DNA of 64,000 nucleotides from Rhynochetos jubatus (taxonomy: Eukaryota; Chordata; Aves; Eurypygiformes; Rhynochetidae), in assembly GCA_027574665.1 (NCBI GenBank), contig CM050648.1, forward strand, positions 45,231,700 to 45,295,699. The letters are read 5' to 3'. The position numbers and the translations under genes are program-made. The stretch's first letter is position 1. Each line of letters opens with the position of its first letter. Of this stretch, positions 10,881 to 23,115 are shown piece by piece. The notes below the pieces were generated by a model. The model did not search any database. It had not been told where the DNA came from and was given only the letters and a program-made list of their open reading frames with translations.

Positions 10881-13800
10881 AAAAAAATCATGAGGCTGCA
10901 GAAAAAAAGTGGTAAGCTTTTCCGAAGGGTATATGCAGCATCTTTTCTTGCCTCCTAATTTGTGAGAGTATGAAAGCTACCTTTGTAAAAGGATTGGTCA
11001 GATTCTTGCAGTATCCCTTGATTTAAGGAATGAAGGCTTAAAAACATCAAATATCATTACTTTTGAAATAAAGCTGTAGAACTTGGCAATACAACAAACC
11101 GTTGTATATGGGACTTGATTTTCCTTAGAGTCCCATTGACAGGATACTAATCTCTCTTCCCTCTAGGTTAAATCAATCCGTCAAGATAGAAGGTGCTGTG
11201 CTTCTGACTGCAAAGAATATATGTAATCATATACGATTAAACAAAGGAAATGTGATTATTCTTATGCATAAATTTCATACTGTGTTTTCAAACACTGGAG
11301 GCACTGAGATCACTACCTTAGATGCAGGGCAATAGAGAAGCTCAACAAGCTCCCAGTAAGCATGCAGGCACGCATCTGCCAAAGAGAAGCGAAGAATGTG
11401 TGTCACAATACCAGCTCTTCTGTGTCAACCAAGAGGCATGCTGCCTCCCACTTCTTCCTCTCATCCCAGTGTCCAGCCCATGCCCCAGCTGGCCCTCGCA
11501 GAGGGTTCTCACCATTGCATTATGCCTTGTACAGTCATTTACAGCAGGACAAAACGGACACGAAACAAGCGTATCAAATCAGGATGGCAAGGTTAGGATC
11601 AGGATTACCTCAAAACCTGACTGTATAAAATTGGGCTGGCCAAAGCACTGGTAAATGTACAACAGGAAATACACCCTAACACCAACAGGAATACAAAGTG
11701 GGGGATCAAACAGGTGTTTTCAACAGCTGGCACTTCCCTGTAGAAAGGTAACACAGACTGGTCCCATTAGGCAGTAGTTGAGTTTAGTGAGGAATGTGAC
11801 TTTTCCCACCCAGTGTTGAATGAGTGACTGAGGGGAATTGCGATACTTAGAGGACACCAAGAGCAGCACAGTTCTTAGCTCATCCACCACAATAATGGCA
11901 CTAATTTGAGAATAAGTGACCATAAAGCTGATAATAGTTGTCTGTAAAGAACTGTGTATGATGGTAAGATGATATCAGACAATGCTAAGTGACCATGGAG
12001 AAATGTATCTAGAGCCAGGACAGAAAAGGAGTGAAGCATGAAGAGGGTGTTGAAAATGAATCACTGAGAGAGATAGGAACAGCAGAGCAAATAGTGCAGC
12101 TCCTCTTCAGAGCAGCCTCTCTCAGTATCATGCTCCTAACTCACAGCAACTGCACTCTTCCACTTCAGTTTTAGACATGTTTTTACAATGTAAAGTCACA
12201 TCCTTGTTTACATGCGTATCATGAGTGCATCCACTTAACCTCAAGTTTATCATGCGTATGTATGGTCAGAAAGGCCAATTCCCCTGACAGAAGTTCGAAA
12301 AAAGACAAAATCACTGACAATCTCACTAAAATAGGTTAGTATCTTCTTTTTTGATGGCTCAACTAACGCAATGTACCCTCTTTCAAGACAGCAGGTACTA
12401 ATAATTCAAGACAAATTGCCTGCAAAAGAAATGATGCTTTGTATTTCCAACTGTAACTGCCTTTTAACCATGCATTAGAATCTTGGACCCACTATTCTTT
12501 CGGTTATTCTTCTACACAGATTCCAATGCACCTGACAACTGAAGGAAGGACAGTACTGTCCAGCTATTGTGTGGGCAGATGTTGTGTAAATTTCCACAAA
12601 AGTTTCTGCCAAGCCTCCCTCTTACAGAGACCTCTGACACCTGCATTATTTGGAAGGATTACTTTCTATATCAGTGAACTTCCCCCAGGGTCTGAGACAA
12701 GATGAGCAACCAAGAACCTGGCTGCAGAGCAATCCTACAGAGTACAGAGGGATGCAATTATCCTTTCCTACTTAAGGAAGATGCAGCAGTCCCATGTTCC
12801 AGGGAAGACAAAGGTGGCTCGCTTCACTCATCTCCTAAAAAAGTGAAGATTAACAAAAGTTTGTTAAGCGTCCTGTCTACAGTCATTTAAAAAATAAAAT
12901 AAAATCTGAAGGGACTGAAGAATAGGCTGTGTTGTAATTGAAATTGTCTATAACATAAACTGCAAACTTGCCATTTCTATTAGTAAAAGAACTATCAGTA
13001 AGTCCAGTGGGCTTATATATGCCAAGTGTTTAACATCCCAGTATCATGCTCTTTATGATGCCTGTCACACCTGCAGAGAAATTACATCAAATCTGTAGCA
13101 GCAGTATTAGGTAATGCACCAGAGCTCAGTGTTCAAAACATCCTGTTCTTTACATAGCCTCTTGTCTTACACAAAAGCAGTTAAAAATAATAGAGCTTGT
13201 TCAAGCGCCAGATTTACAAGCTTGTGTTCATAGACTTTATAAGGCTCATCTTGCAAGGTTGTTTTGTTTTACCTGTGGGCTGAGAAAGGGGAGGCAGGAG
13301 ACAGCACAAGAGGGAGGAAAGCTTTGTGAATGTATGGTTTCAAGCTTTCAGGAAAAAAATGAAGTAACTTCAACCACTGTGGCAATTAATTTACTTTTCT
13401 GAAAAGCAAAATTAAAAAGAAGTGAAATTTGTAAGAAATGAGTAGCTGAATAAGCATCCTGTAGCCAGACTGGAGATAGATTAAAGTCATGGAATATTTA
13501 TATTTGTAGTTTGAGATCTGGAGGCTTGGATCAGCTAATTAGTAAGACATGCTATTTGCAAAACTTGGATGTTGATCCTCATGCAGATTTTGAGCACATC
13601 AATCTTTTGGAATGTTTACAAGAGAGGAAGCTTGGCTCTCCTCTCCGATTTCACACTAGAAGGCTCGAGCTGGATTCAGTGCTGGAAGTAAAAATAGAAA
13701 AATAATAAAGAAAAAATGGCCCTGTGTAGGCTTCTACGGTCTTGCCATGTAACATGTACATTGTAATAACCTCAGCCTTGCTGTTACAAAACTATGTGAG

Positions 13801-14044
13801 TAATAGGCCCTCTCCTTATTGAGATCTGGGGTTCCTATCGTTGAGGGAAATCTGAGCAGAACAATGCGATCCACCAGCGCCTTTATGTTCTTGTCACATT
13901 CATGAGTCCTATGACTGAGCTCTTTGCAATCAAGACTCAAAGCTATAATTGATCACTTTATTCCTTTTTTCACAAGAGGTTGAGAGCTTTTCTGTTATTC
14001 ATTCTGTTTATGAAATGCTCATTTTCACTGGGAAGCAACATATT
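10881..14044. other. Unique noncoding sequence
   Basis: No supported gene. Three overlapping plus-strand frames at 11322-11654 are open together, and none has recognisable features or good splice sites. No mobile element is recognised. Confidence 0.5.
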
Positions 14045-14240
14045 GATAGTGTGTTGGACTGGGAATCAAGGGACTTGGCTCAGCACATCAGTGAATTTTG
14101 CTACCAACTCCTGGCCTTTGTCACAGAAGCATTTCTTAGACACAGACTACATTTACAGTTGCCAAGTTTAAAAACTGTAAAGACCTTCATTATTGCTTAA
14201 TAAGGTGCTTTGAGATCACAGAAGAAAAACACCAGGAAAA
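14045..14240 (+). repeat. MIR/CORE-SINE-like relic
   Basis: GGACTGGGAATCAAGGGACTT resembles the MIR-type 'gactgggagtcaggagacct' segment. Further on, CTCCTGGCCTTTGTCACA fits the 'tgaccttgggcaagtcac' region with decay. Near the end, AAGGTGCTTTGAGATCACAGA fits the 'aagcgctttgagatctac' tail of the amniote MIR version. The three anchors are in the right order and spacing for one plus-oriented copy. It is old and strongly diverged. Confidence 0.55.
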
Positions 14241-14249
14241 AAAAAAAAA
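14237..14249. repeat. A13 homopolymer
   Basis: Thirteen A lie at the end of the MIR-like relic. Confidence 0.85.
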
Positions 14250-16083
14250 CCAGTAATTTGTACAAAAATTAACCAGTGTGGCATAGCCAAACACCAGGTC
14301 ACAAACAAACTGAGTTTCACACTTCCACTGAAGAATCCTTAGTTTATACCAGACCAGATTTGAGACCAGCTTTTTCTGTCCAAACACCTACATACAGTCT
14401 GTTTGTAATGTATCCCTCATAAAGCTCTTCCTCTTACTTCCTGTGCATAGGAATATTGCAAAAACCGCACAGAGGAAGTGGAAGTTTAAAATCTTTGCAA
14501 AGACCAGATGGAAAATGTGATAGGAAAGTGAAAAACAAACATTTTGTGTTTTCATATATATTAGTTACACTTAACAAAGGTTGACTTCCACTCGTATCTT
14601 TCCCTCAATTTTTTCACCCAGAACTTTTAATTCTTGCACTGACGGTTATACACTGCAAGGACTTCTACCAATAAGAGTCTGGTAAATGTTTTATTATCAA
14701 AGGCAGCAAAAAGTCTTATTTTATATGGAGGAAATAAGCCAGAATCAATAAAGATATAACCTGCTGCCTTTATTAAATCACTGGAACAAGACTTCTCAAT
14801 TATTTTTTACCAAGATGCAGTTCCCTTTACTGGGGTTCTCTAGGTGATTTTTACCAAGGTTTTCTCAGAAGGAAATAGAGAACAAACTCCAGATCTCTGA
14901 AAGAATGACAAAACAGTATGAAATACAGAGTCTCCCACAAGAATGCTTGGGACTTCATCTCTCATGGACCTGGGAAAGACCAAACAAAATTTACACACGG
15001 TCTGAACCCAGACTGAGGTCTGGCATTTGAACAATCCTGGACTATTTTCAATCATCCATCTCATTCTATATTAGTAGCTGCTTTATTTTTTAAAGTGAGC
15101 TAAACTGAAAAGATCTTACTTAGACCCTGTTAAATCAGCTGGTTTTCCAGTTTTTAGCATCCACTAGCACACCTGAAAATCAAAATACTTATTTGGTTGT
15201 GTAAATTGTGAATTAAAATTTTGAACATAAAATTAATTATTCTGAATGTTTTGTCTTTTGTAGTTACTGGCCACTGAAGATTGATATTGCCCTGTAACTC
15301 CTTGCTGATTAACACATTCCTCTGGATGCCTAATTTGTGAGAGATTTACACTGTGCAAACATTATTTACAGAGAGCGCTTGATTCTCTCTAAATCAATTA
15401 GATATGCCTTTTCAGGCATATTTTCTGTCAGAGACAGCCAGAAGAGGGTTTTCTTTTTTACCTGCAATGGAGATTCCAAAACCACATCACCTCTGAGAAG
15501 CCATGGGGTGGCTTGGAAATAAAATGGTCCGGCCCATGCAGCCTCCTGTATAATTGAAATGCAATTTAAGGCGTCTTCAGAGGAATTTCTCCAACTCTGG
15601 AGGAGGCCAATCAGCAATGTGACCTCCAACAAAGACAACAGAAGGAAGCTCCCTTTGAAAGATAGAGGAAATTTTTTCTTTGAAAAGCATTCTTAAGTGC
15701 CGTCTGCTGATACAGTGCGGACTTATCTCCTGACTTCCAGACAAGTCTGTGTTACTGATTATGCCAATATACCTCATGCAGTTCTCACTGCCCTTATCTA
15801 AGAATGGGAAAAGTCAAGGAGAGTAAGTGAAAAGCAAAACAGAACCCTACCTAACAAAGAGGAGGTTTGTCATTAGAAGTGTTCTAAACACACACCGAGA
15901 AATCTCCCTGCATGTATATGATGTTTAGGAATTTTCCTGGTTTATTGCTCTCTGGAAACAATGAGACTGTCAACAAAAAACTGGTAAAATGTGTCCCTAA
16001 AACCGGTGGATACAAATACAGGTAATTGTATTTGTAATTATGCATTAGGTGTGCAAAATGAGCAGCTGTACCTAAAGATATAC
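14241..16083. other. AT-rich unique sequence
   Basis: No gene, RNA gene or recognisable repeat is seen. The minus-strand frames at 15366-15777 and 15884-16207 lack family features and have no convincing exon boundaries. Confidence 0.5.
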
Positions 16084-16495
16084 ATGAGTTCATGATGTTC
16101 AACAAAAGCAAATAGTAAGTCCTGCATCTGGGATAGTCTAGAGGCCAACTGATTAGAAAGCAGCTTTGCAAAAAGAACCTGGGGCTCCTGGAGGACAAAC
16201 TGAACATGAATCAGTAGTGCGCCTCTGCAGCATTACAAGCCAACCTCATACTGGGCTGCTTTATTAAGAAAATATCCAGGAAGCCAAGGAAGTGATTATT
16301 CCCCTCTCCTCAGCACTTGGGAGACCACATCTGGAGTACTGCATCCAATTCTGGGACACTGACAAACTGGAGCAAGTAAAGCTGAGGGCCACCAAGGCAG
16401 ACAAAGGGCTGGAGTACGTGACTTGAGAGGACAGCTCAGTGAGCTGGGCTGGTTTGGCCTGGAAAAGGCACAGCTGAAGGAGAGGGTCTCACCAC
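16084..16495 (+). mobile_element. CR1 LINE internal fragment (forward orientation)
   Basis: The plus strand follows the last part of CR1 ORF2 and the start of its 3' region. TTCAACAAAAGCAAATAGTA and AAGTCCTGCATCTGGG are followed by the AACCTGGGGCTCCTGG region, ACTGGGCTGCTTTATTAAG and GGAGTACTGCATCCAATTCT, then a CTGGAGTACGTGACTTGAGAG segment and a CCTGGAAAAGGCACAGCTG segment. It is far more diverged than the copy at 26.8 kb, has small gaps, and stops before the CR1 3' tail. It is a dead relic; the reverse-transcriptase frame is broken by several stops. Confidence 0.85.
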
Positions 16496-17611
16496 CATGG
16501 TCCCAACCTAAATTCTTCAATGAGTTTATATTAGCACACAGAGTTCATCTGTTACCACAGCTAACCTGTCTTCCATCTCACATCTGAAACAAAGTGCATT
16601 CTCTTGGGAGTTTACAATCTGTGGGACAAAGTGACCCACTGCTGGGCCAGAGTAAGACGAAAGAAGAGCTGGAGTCAAGCCAGCCAGCATGCCTCAAACA
16701 AGCCAGAGCAGTGCAATAAACTAACCAAATCCATCCAAACATACAGCAAAAATTCCCATGACTCAACCGCCTCCATAGCCTGTCAGCTCTACCTCCCACC
16801 TCCACAGCCCCATCTAACACTAGAGCCCAAACTCCCGGATACTTCAATCCAAACATTTGTGGTTATACAGGCCCCCTCCAAGCCCAAGGCCCAGATCCAT
16901 GAATCCTGCTTTAATCCGTCCCTGAGAATGTGTGTATTTTTTGGTCAGAATTTTGGTTGTCTATATTTGGAAAGTCTCACCCACAGTCTTTAGCTGACTA
17001 AAGGAAGCCAAAGAAAATGCAAGATGTAGTGGTTACCAAAGCTGAAATCCTCCCTGAATACGACCATTCCTTATGTATTTGTGTGCTGTATATGCACCTA
17101 CAAAACCTCTAGGAACTCGGTCTGCTCCTTATGTCATTTATAGGGAAGGGATGAGAACGAGGCCGTTAATACAGAACTCCCCAGATACACTCTACTGCGG
17201 AGTACATCATTAATAAAGGATTTTTCTATTTATTTGTTTCACCCAGAGCAGCTGGTCAGTCATCTCTCTCTGGGGCACGTCAACTAATATCTATTATTTC
17301 ATAAGCTGAGAATTTTTGAATAATACTGTCTTGTCCCTCCCATTTACATGGGAGTAAGGAATTATGTTTGCATTATACTGTAGAAATTTAAGGGAGCATG
17401 AAAGTTTACAAAATATTAGAAAAGGATTCAGCAGAACTGGGGATTATAAAAATGCTGATAAACCTTTGTGTAAGAGGTTATGCTTCATAATGGGAAAGGA
17501 GGAGGCTAAGAATAAATCTGAATTGTGCTCATGTGAGGTAGAACAAGTGAATGACAAGCAAGGAAAATGTATTAAAAGCAACAATCAGATTTTTTTTCCC
17601 CACAGATCTCA
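16496..17611. other. Unique noncoding sequence
   Basis: No gene is supported. The paired frames around 16578-16993 overlap on opposite strands and have no recognisable content. Confidence 0.5.
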
Positions 17612-17672
17612 AAGTACCAAAGTGCCACTGAACTCAATAGGAATCTATTGTGGATTTCAGTGAGAAATGCTG
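17612..17672. repeat. Old amniote repeat fragment (CATTGACTTCAATGG-type)
   Basis: CCACTGAACTCAATAGGAAT, followed by a TGGATTTCAGTGAGAAATGC part and GGCCCA, matches the widespread old amniote repeat in which two oppositely oriented 'cattgacttcaatgg' words are followed by a 'ggatttggccc' end. The exact family name is uncertain. Confidence 0.45.
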
Positions 17673-17822
17673 GCCCACTAGCCTCCTTTTCACAGTTGGA
17701 GAAACTGAGACACAAAAATGTTAAATGAGCTGCAGGATATTACCCAGCAAATGGCAGAGCTGGGAATAGTACTCAGCTCCCCTGGAGGCCAGTCCCTGCG
17801 TCATCCACTGTGCCGCTTCCTC
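17673..17822 (-). repeat. MIR SINE relic (reverse orientation)
   Basis: The plus strand reads as reverse-complement MIR: CCTTTTCACAGTTGGAGAAACTGAGACAC ('ttttacagatgaggaaactgaggcac'), then AATGTTAAATGAGCTGC, GGCAGAGCTGGGAATAGTAC ('ggcagagccgggattcgaac') and finally GTCATCCACTGTGCCGCTTCC. All anchors are in order over about 150 bases. MIRs spread before amniote diversification, so the copy is ancient. It lies directly beside another old repeat fragment. Confidence 0.8.
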
Positions 17823-19990
17823 ATACTAGAAGGCAGCAACAGAGCACAAATTTCAGGGATTTTGTTTAATGAGAATGGGAGATGGAAAGATCCAGAGGCT
17901 CACCTCTAAAGTAAAGGAATGCTGGGCTTGTTTGACTGTTACATCCAATGCACAACTGCTGACACTGAAATAGGAACATGTCGTTGCTCATATGCAGGCT
18001 GTTAAGGGAAGCATCAGAGAATCAGGAAAGATCACAAGGAGAAAAAATACAATTCAATTTATTTTAAAAACAAACACATAGCAATGCAGATTCTGTACAT
18101 GCTGAGACAGGAGGCAAGTCTGCAAATCGTAATCAAACGTGATTTAAACAACTTCTGCTAAAGTGGTTGAATCAGCTGGTTGGTTAATGTAAAAGGAATA
18201 CAAGGCAGGGGTCTTGCTTTAGATCAGCTGCCTACCAATCGTGTTTTTGACAGGATCAGCTTGAAACAGGTTATATCAGGCTCCCTTATGGAAGTCGTGA
18301 CTTGTAGCACGGTTATTTATGTCTCACTGCTGTATGGGTGGCATATTGCTTTACTCCTGAGACAGATGCACTGATTTTTCAGCTCATTCCTACGGGATAT
18401 TTTAATAATTTAAAATGATGAATATTAATCCATTTTCACAGCAAATACTGTTTGAAAATTTCCTCTCCCTGTGGTCACTGCTGCACATGGTTTGGTATTA
18501 GCTTCCCATCCTAGGAGGTTCTGCATCCTCAGAACACGTGGGATGGGACAGGAATAAAAGACACCAACTTTTCATTGTCTTGCTGAATGGTTCCAGCCCA
18601 CAGACACAGAATATTTCAGGCTACTCAGAGCTGAGAAATTGCCCAAACACATGCCAGCCCCAGGTGGGGGTTCCCTTCCTTTGGCCAGCAGGTCATGCCC
18701 CTAGTAGAAGTCCACCAGTACTGGGAGAAGTGGCTGGAGTGCTGACACCACTTCCCAGCAGACCCACTGGCCTCAGTGTGGCTGACTTACTTGTGACTAC
18801 CTGTGCAGCGCACTTTTTCCAGAAGGTTTCAAATCCCATTACCAAGCTGACTGCTACACGTTGTTATTGTGACGGTTTTACGAAAAGGAAAGTAGCAGTT
18901 ATGGCCAAGACTGTCTCAGACGGTTGCTAATTTCAAGCAATTTAAATTGAAGGACATATTGCAAATATTTAACATTACCTTAAGTGAATGGAGAGTGTGT
19001 GAATGGGAGAGCAGCAAAAAGATTGTAGGATTCTTATCTTGCAGTTCAGCAAACCTTCAGATCGACGATGCCATGATTCAGGGGCAGAATAGCCCTGCTC
19101 TTCAATTCACTTTAAGCCTTCTGACTTTGTTGCTTTAATACAAACCAACTACAAAGTTTAGCTTGATGACTGCTAGCAGAAAATATATATTACTGAAGCT
19201 TCGGACTTTGAACATTTCCAACTTTTCCTCTGATTTTAATCTTTGAAATTTTGTAAATAATCTTGGAAGTTTGACATTTCAATCCTTCAGCAAACACTTT
19301 CTTCTTAATTACATTTTACTCATTACACTGTTCCCACCTAGCAGGAGCTTCACTTCTGGACCGGGTTTGGCTTTTAATGTTTTGGGTTTTTTTAAAAAAA
19401 ATGTTATTATGCAGCTGTGTAACATATGACAATAGAGGGTGATAAATACTGCACAGCTGAAGCTGAAAACAAGTGGAGTTAATGGAATGAAGTGAAGGTG
19501 ATGACACTTTTTTTCGTACACAGAAAGTCAGAGATATTTTAAACATTGTGTTACACAAACACAACAAGAAATCCTTCGTTTTTTCCTAAAGAGTCTCCGG
19601 TGTAAAATTAATTCTCATTGGAGAACACACACACACACAAATAAATCCTAACCTCTATTTAATGACTTCATGAATTCATATAAAGTGGGATAACATTTAT
19701 GCTTCTAAAACCCAGGTGAAGTAGCAGTCCTCCGTTGTGCTGCTAAAATCCCCTCTGTTGCTGGTGGTTGCTAGAAACTGAAGAGTTAAAATGGAGATCA
19801 CTGAAAAGGAGTTAAGCATCTGTTATATGCAGCACATTACTTGCTCACTGGGCTTCCCATGGGCCAGTGAAGGTTGGGAACCACTTCTGTAAAGGAAATG
19901 TATATGGTGTCGAGTTATAGACAGTCCTGTGTGTTAGCTCCATCTCTGCAACTGATTAGCCCCAGAATGACTTTGGCCTTCACATAGTTT
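17823..19990. other. AT-rich noncoding sequence
   Basis: No gene recognised. It includes a short (AC)n run at 19625-19639. Bases 19935-19980 (CATCTCTGCAACTGATTAGCC and the following GACTTTGGCCTTCAC) may be a forward MIR scrap, but this is too weak to annotate separately. Confidence 0.5.
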
Positions 19991-19994
19991 CTTA

Positions 19995-20180
19995 CAAACA
20001 TTATTTAGTCAGCCTTCAAAACTTAAGAAGGCAACACTGTTATTCCCAGTTTACAGAGGAGTTATAAGTGCAACAGGGTTAACAGCTACTGCAAGGGGAC
20101 ACATTAAACCAGCGTCAGGAGCTGGAATAAAATTCGGTTTCCCAACCCTTGCCCACTCAACCATAATGTCCACAGTCTAA
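19995..20180 (-). repeat. MIR SINE relic (reverse orientation)
   Basis: CACTGTTATTCCCAGTTTACAGAGGAG matches reverse-complement MIR ('attattatccccattttacagatgagg'). It is followed by GTGCAACAGGGTTAACAGCT, a degraded 'cacacagct' area, GTCAGGAGCTGGAATAAAAT and TCCCAACCCTTGCCCACTCA. Order and spacing fit one copy. Confidence 0.7.
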
Positions 20181-20395
20181 ACCACTTAGATGAAAAAAGC
20201 AAAAAATTAAGCTCCTTCACTGAAATCATGTGCCCTGAAGTCATTCCTGATGCCTAAGTAAGCTTTGTAATTTTTAGAGCTACTGTGCACCTGCAGCTTC
20301 CAAATAGTTTCCAAAGGTCACCTACCTATCCTACTTTTTCCAAACCTCAGCTTCTTAAGTCTTTCAAAACATGGAAAGAATAGCTATCTGTCTCC

Positions 20396-20450
20396 CAGTC
20401 TTCCTGCCCACTGAGGTCAACGAGACACTTTTCTTTGACTTCAGTGGCTA
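20396..20450. repeat. Old amniote inverted-word repeat fragment
   Basis: CCCACTGAGGTCAACGAGAC is followed 10 bases later by CTTTGACTTCAGTGGCTATA. The two halves are near reverse complements (CCACTGA-GTCAA against TTGACTTCAGTGG), the same arrangement as the old repeat noted at 17.6 and 53.2 kb. Confidence 0.45.
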
Positions 20451-23040
20451 TAAGACTTCTCTCCCATATACTTTTGCTTCAGTTTTGGAGAGAAATTGTC
20501 TCAGGCTGTGCAAATGTCTGCCTCAAGAGAAACTTGTGTTGAGAATCACTATCTAATCACTATTACCACCCAGGCACCACACAATACAAACAGTAAAAAT
20601 GACGAGCAAACAAAACAGCATAAAAATAAAGAATAAGAAAACAGCACAATCATCCTAACAGCAATGGCTGGAAATTCATCTTGGAAGGCTTAACTGTTCC
20701 TGTGGCACAGAAGCTAGGAGTGATTGTTCTGCGCAACGATGGCGTTGCCCAATAACCCATTCTGTCTAAACTAACAGAGCTGGCTAAATTACCCTGCCTT
20801 GTGTTCTCTTTTAATTAATTGTTTGGTTTAAAGAGGGGATAAAAAAGGATGGCTGGGCTCCAAGCTCAATTGCCTGCTGCCAAGACAGAAAAAAGTACTG
20901 ATCAGAATATTTCTCTGCAGAATGAAATGTGTATCTCCTGGGCTTTTAGCAATAGCAAAACAAGTTTACATTTCTGTCTCTAATACTATTCTGTCCTCTA
21001 AGTCATTAACAGTTCCTTGATCCCTTCTCTTATTCCTGCCCCCTTTATCTTATTTATTGAAACTTGTAATATAAACAGCATTTCTTCACCTACTGTCTTT
21101 TTAGAGTTGTTGACTGTCTAGAAAATGGCACTAGCGCAAGGTTTCGGGGCATTTCCTCAGCATTGCAGTGGTATTCCAGGCGCGTGTGGGCACTGTCAGG
21201 CACCAGCCACCACTTAGGGCCATCAGGGGCAACTCAGGGAGCAAATCACGGGACCAGTTTCTCCTCCAGCGTGAACGAGCACAGCACAATGCGACCTCAG
21301 GAGCATCGGGCAGATTTGCACAAGGCTGAGGATTTGGCCACGTGACTGTTTCCAGCTAAAATCACATTCTTCCCCCACCGCATGCTGGAAAATTAGAGAC
21401 TGCAGATCTTTCTAAACATGCTTATGGCCGCAGAAAACCCTTTCATAAAGGGGTGCAGAGAGAGGGGGAAGAGGTTTCTTCTGAAAGGCAGCAGAGGACA
21501 GGATTGGAAGTGCCAGCACTTTTGCCCCCTCGTTGTCACATTTCTTTCCCAGGCCTGGCCGATGAGGCGGTCTGCGAGCCACACTGGCTGGGAAGGATCG
21601 CATTGCTGTACGGGGACAGGAAAGGGAATGTGGTTTCCTGAAAGGATTCCAGAAAGTACATGGGAATGGAGCTCTTGAAAGAGACATGGAGCTGGAAGCA
21701 CTTCCCTTCTGAGAAACACTTCCAATCTGCTCCCCGGGCCAAATGTAATAACAGCTCTAACATTATTATTACAAAGGGGGAAAAAGTCATTCTTCCAGCT
21801 CGCTGCCGTGATTTCTCCATTTTGAAGCCACACCTTCTTTGAGACCTGGAAGTCATGTGGTTTAACAAGTAAGCCTGCTCACAAGGGATGCTTCTTGGGC
21901 ACATCTCTACCAGCACTTAGCACCAAGTCTTTCTGGAGGTGCCAGGAATGCTTCTGGCACCAACAACAAAAAAGAACTTAAGATGTGTTTTTCCACTTGG
22001 GTCCCTCCTCCTACCTCTTTTGATTTACATGGAATATATTGCCACAAATTTTCTGCAGTGTATGACAAGCTTTTTCCTACTGTCAGTCATGAGCCAATAA
22101 CTAGATATGAGGGAGAATTCTGTGTGAAAACCAGCTATTTTGTCTTTTGATGTGGTAAATTTTAAGTTCGGTAGGATCCTCCTACAGCTGCAAAGTCTCT
22201 CCCTTTCCCCTCCTAACACACTACACTGTGCAACAAATTAAGAGAAACTATATCTGAAACGTCTCTCTAAACAAGCCTATCTGAGAATATGCAAACAGGT
22301 CCTTAGGAGTGAACAGTAACAGAGTTGTGCTAAATATTCAGACTATCACTGGAAGAGTTAGGAAATAACGTATGAAGGAAGAAATGAAGAAGCAAAAGCA
22401 GCAAGGGACCCAGTTTCTGGTTTACCGTCCAGGAATATGCTGGAATATGCACAGAAGAGTTACAAAACAAGTGCTGTTGACAGTACAAAGGGGAAAATAA
22501 AGCCATTAGAAACAGTATAAATTGTACTGGCATGAATAATGTTTCTCCCCAGACTTTGTTCTAGAAAAAAGAAAAAAAAGGGTGGCATTAATTCAGCAAA
22601 CTCCATTTCTAAATAGGTTCAGTTAAATTGGTACAATTTTTGTTTAGATAAGGCCTCAGACTCACTGACTCTCTGGAACCCCCTCTTAGTCTTACCTCTA
22701 ACCACTTTTTCCAGCCCATGGCAGGGAAAAATGTACCACAGGAGGCAGAGCCAGACACCAGTAGTATCATAAGAGCCTCAACCAAGAGTGTCTCAGCAAA
22801 CACAGGGCCAGAATCCACCCTTGCTCACAGTGAGCAATTCATTTGATTGGGACTACTTAAAGAAGCAACTTTTAAGCTGCCAGCTTACTGACACCTTACA
22901 GCCATCAGCCTACAGTGCCTAAGCTGCTGTAAAACATGAGTCAGTCAATGAATTACATGACTTTTGGAAAATAAGAGTCATTTAGAACATACTATTCACA
23001 TTTCTGTGTATGGATCATTGAACCTCGTGGGTGTTTTTTG
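20451..23040. other. Noncoding sequence with a slightly GC-richer patch
   Basis: No gene is supported. At 21393-21916 several frames are open on both strands over a locally GC-richer stretch. They lack family features and contradict one another. No mobile element is recognised. Confidence 0.5.
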
Positions 23041-23115
23041 ATTTTATTTTATTTTATTTTATTTTATTTTATTTTATTTTATTTTATTTTATTTTATTTT
23101 ATTTTATTTTATTTT
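23041..23115. repeat. Pure (ATTTT)15 microsatellite
   Basis: Fifteen uninterrupted ATTTT units span 75 bases with no imperfection. The purity suggests recent slippage and probable length polymorphism. It is bordered by GTTTTTTG upstream and AACTAAGC downstream, so it is not the tail of a recognisable element. Confidence 0.97.
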
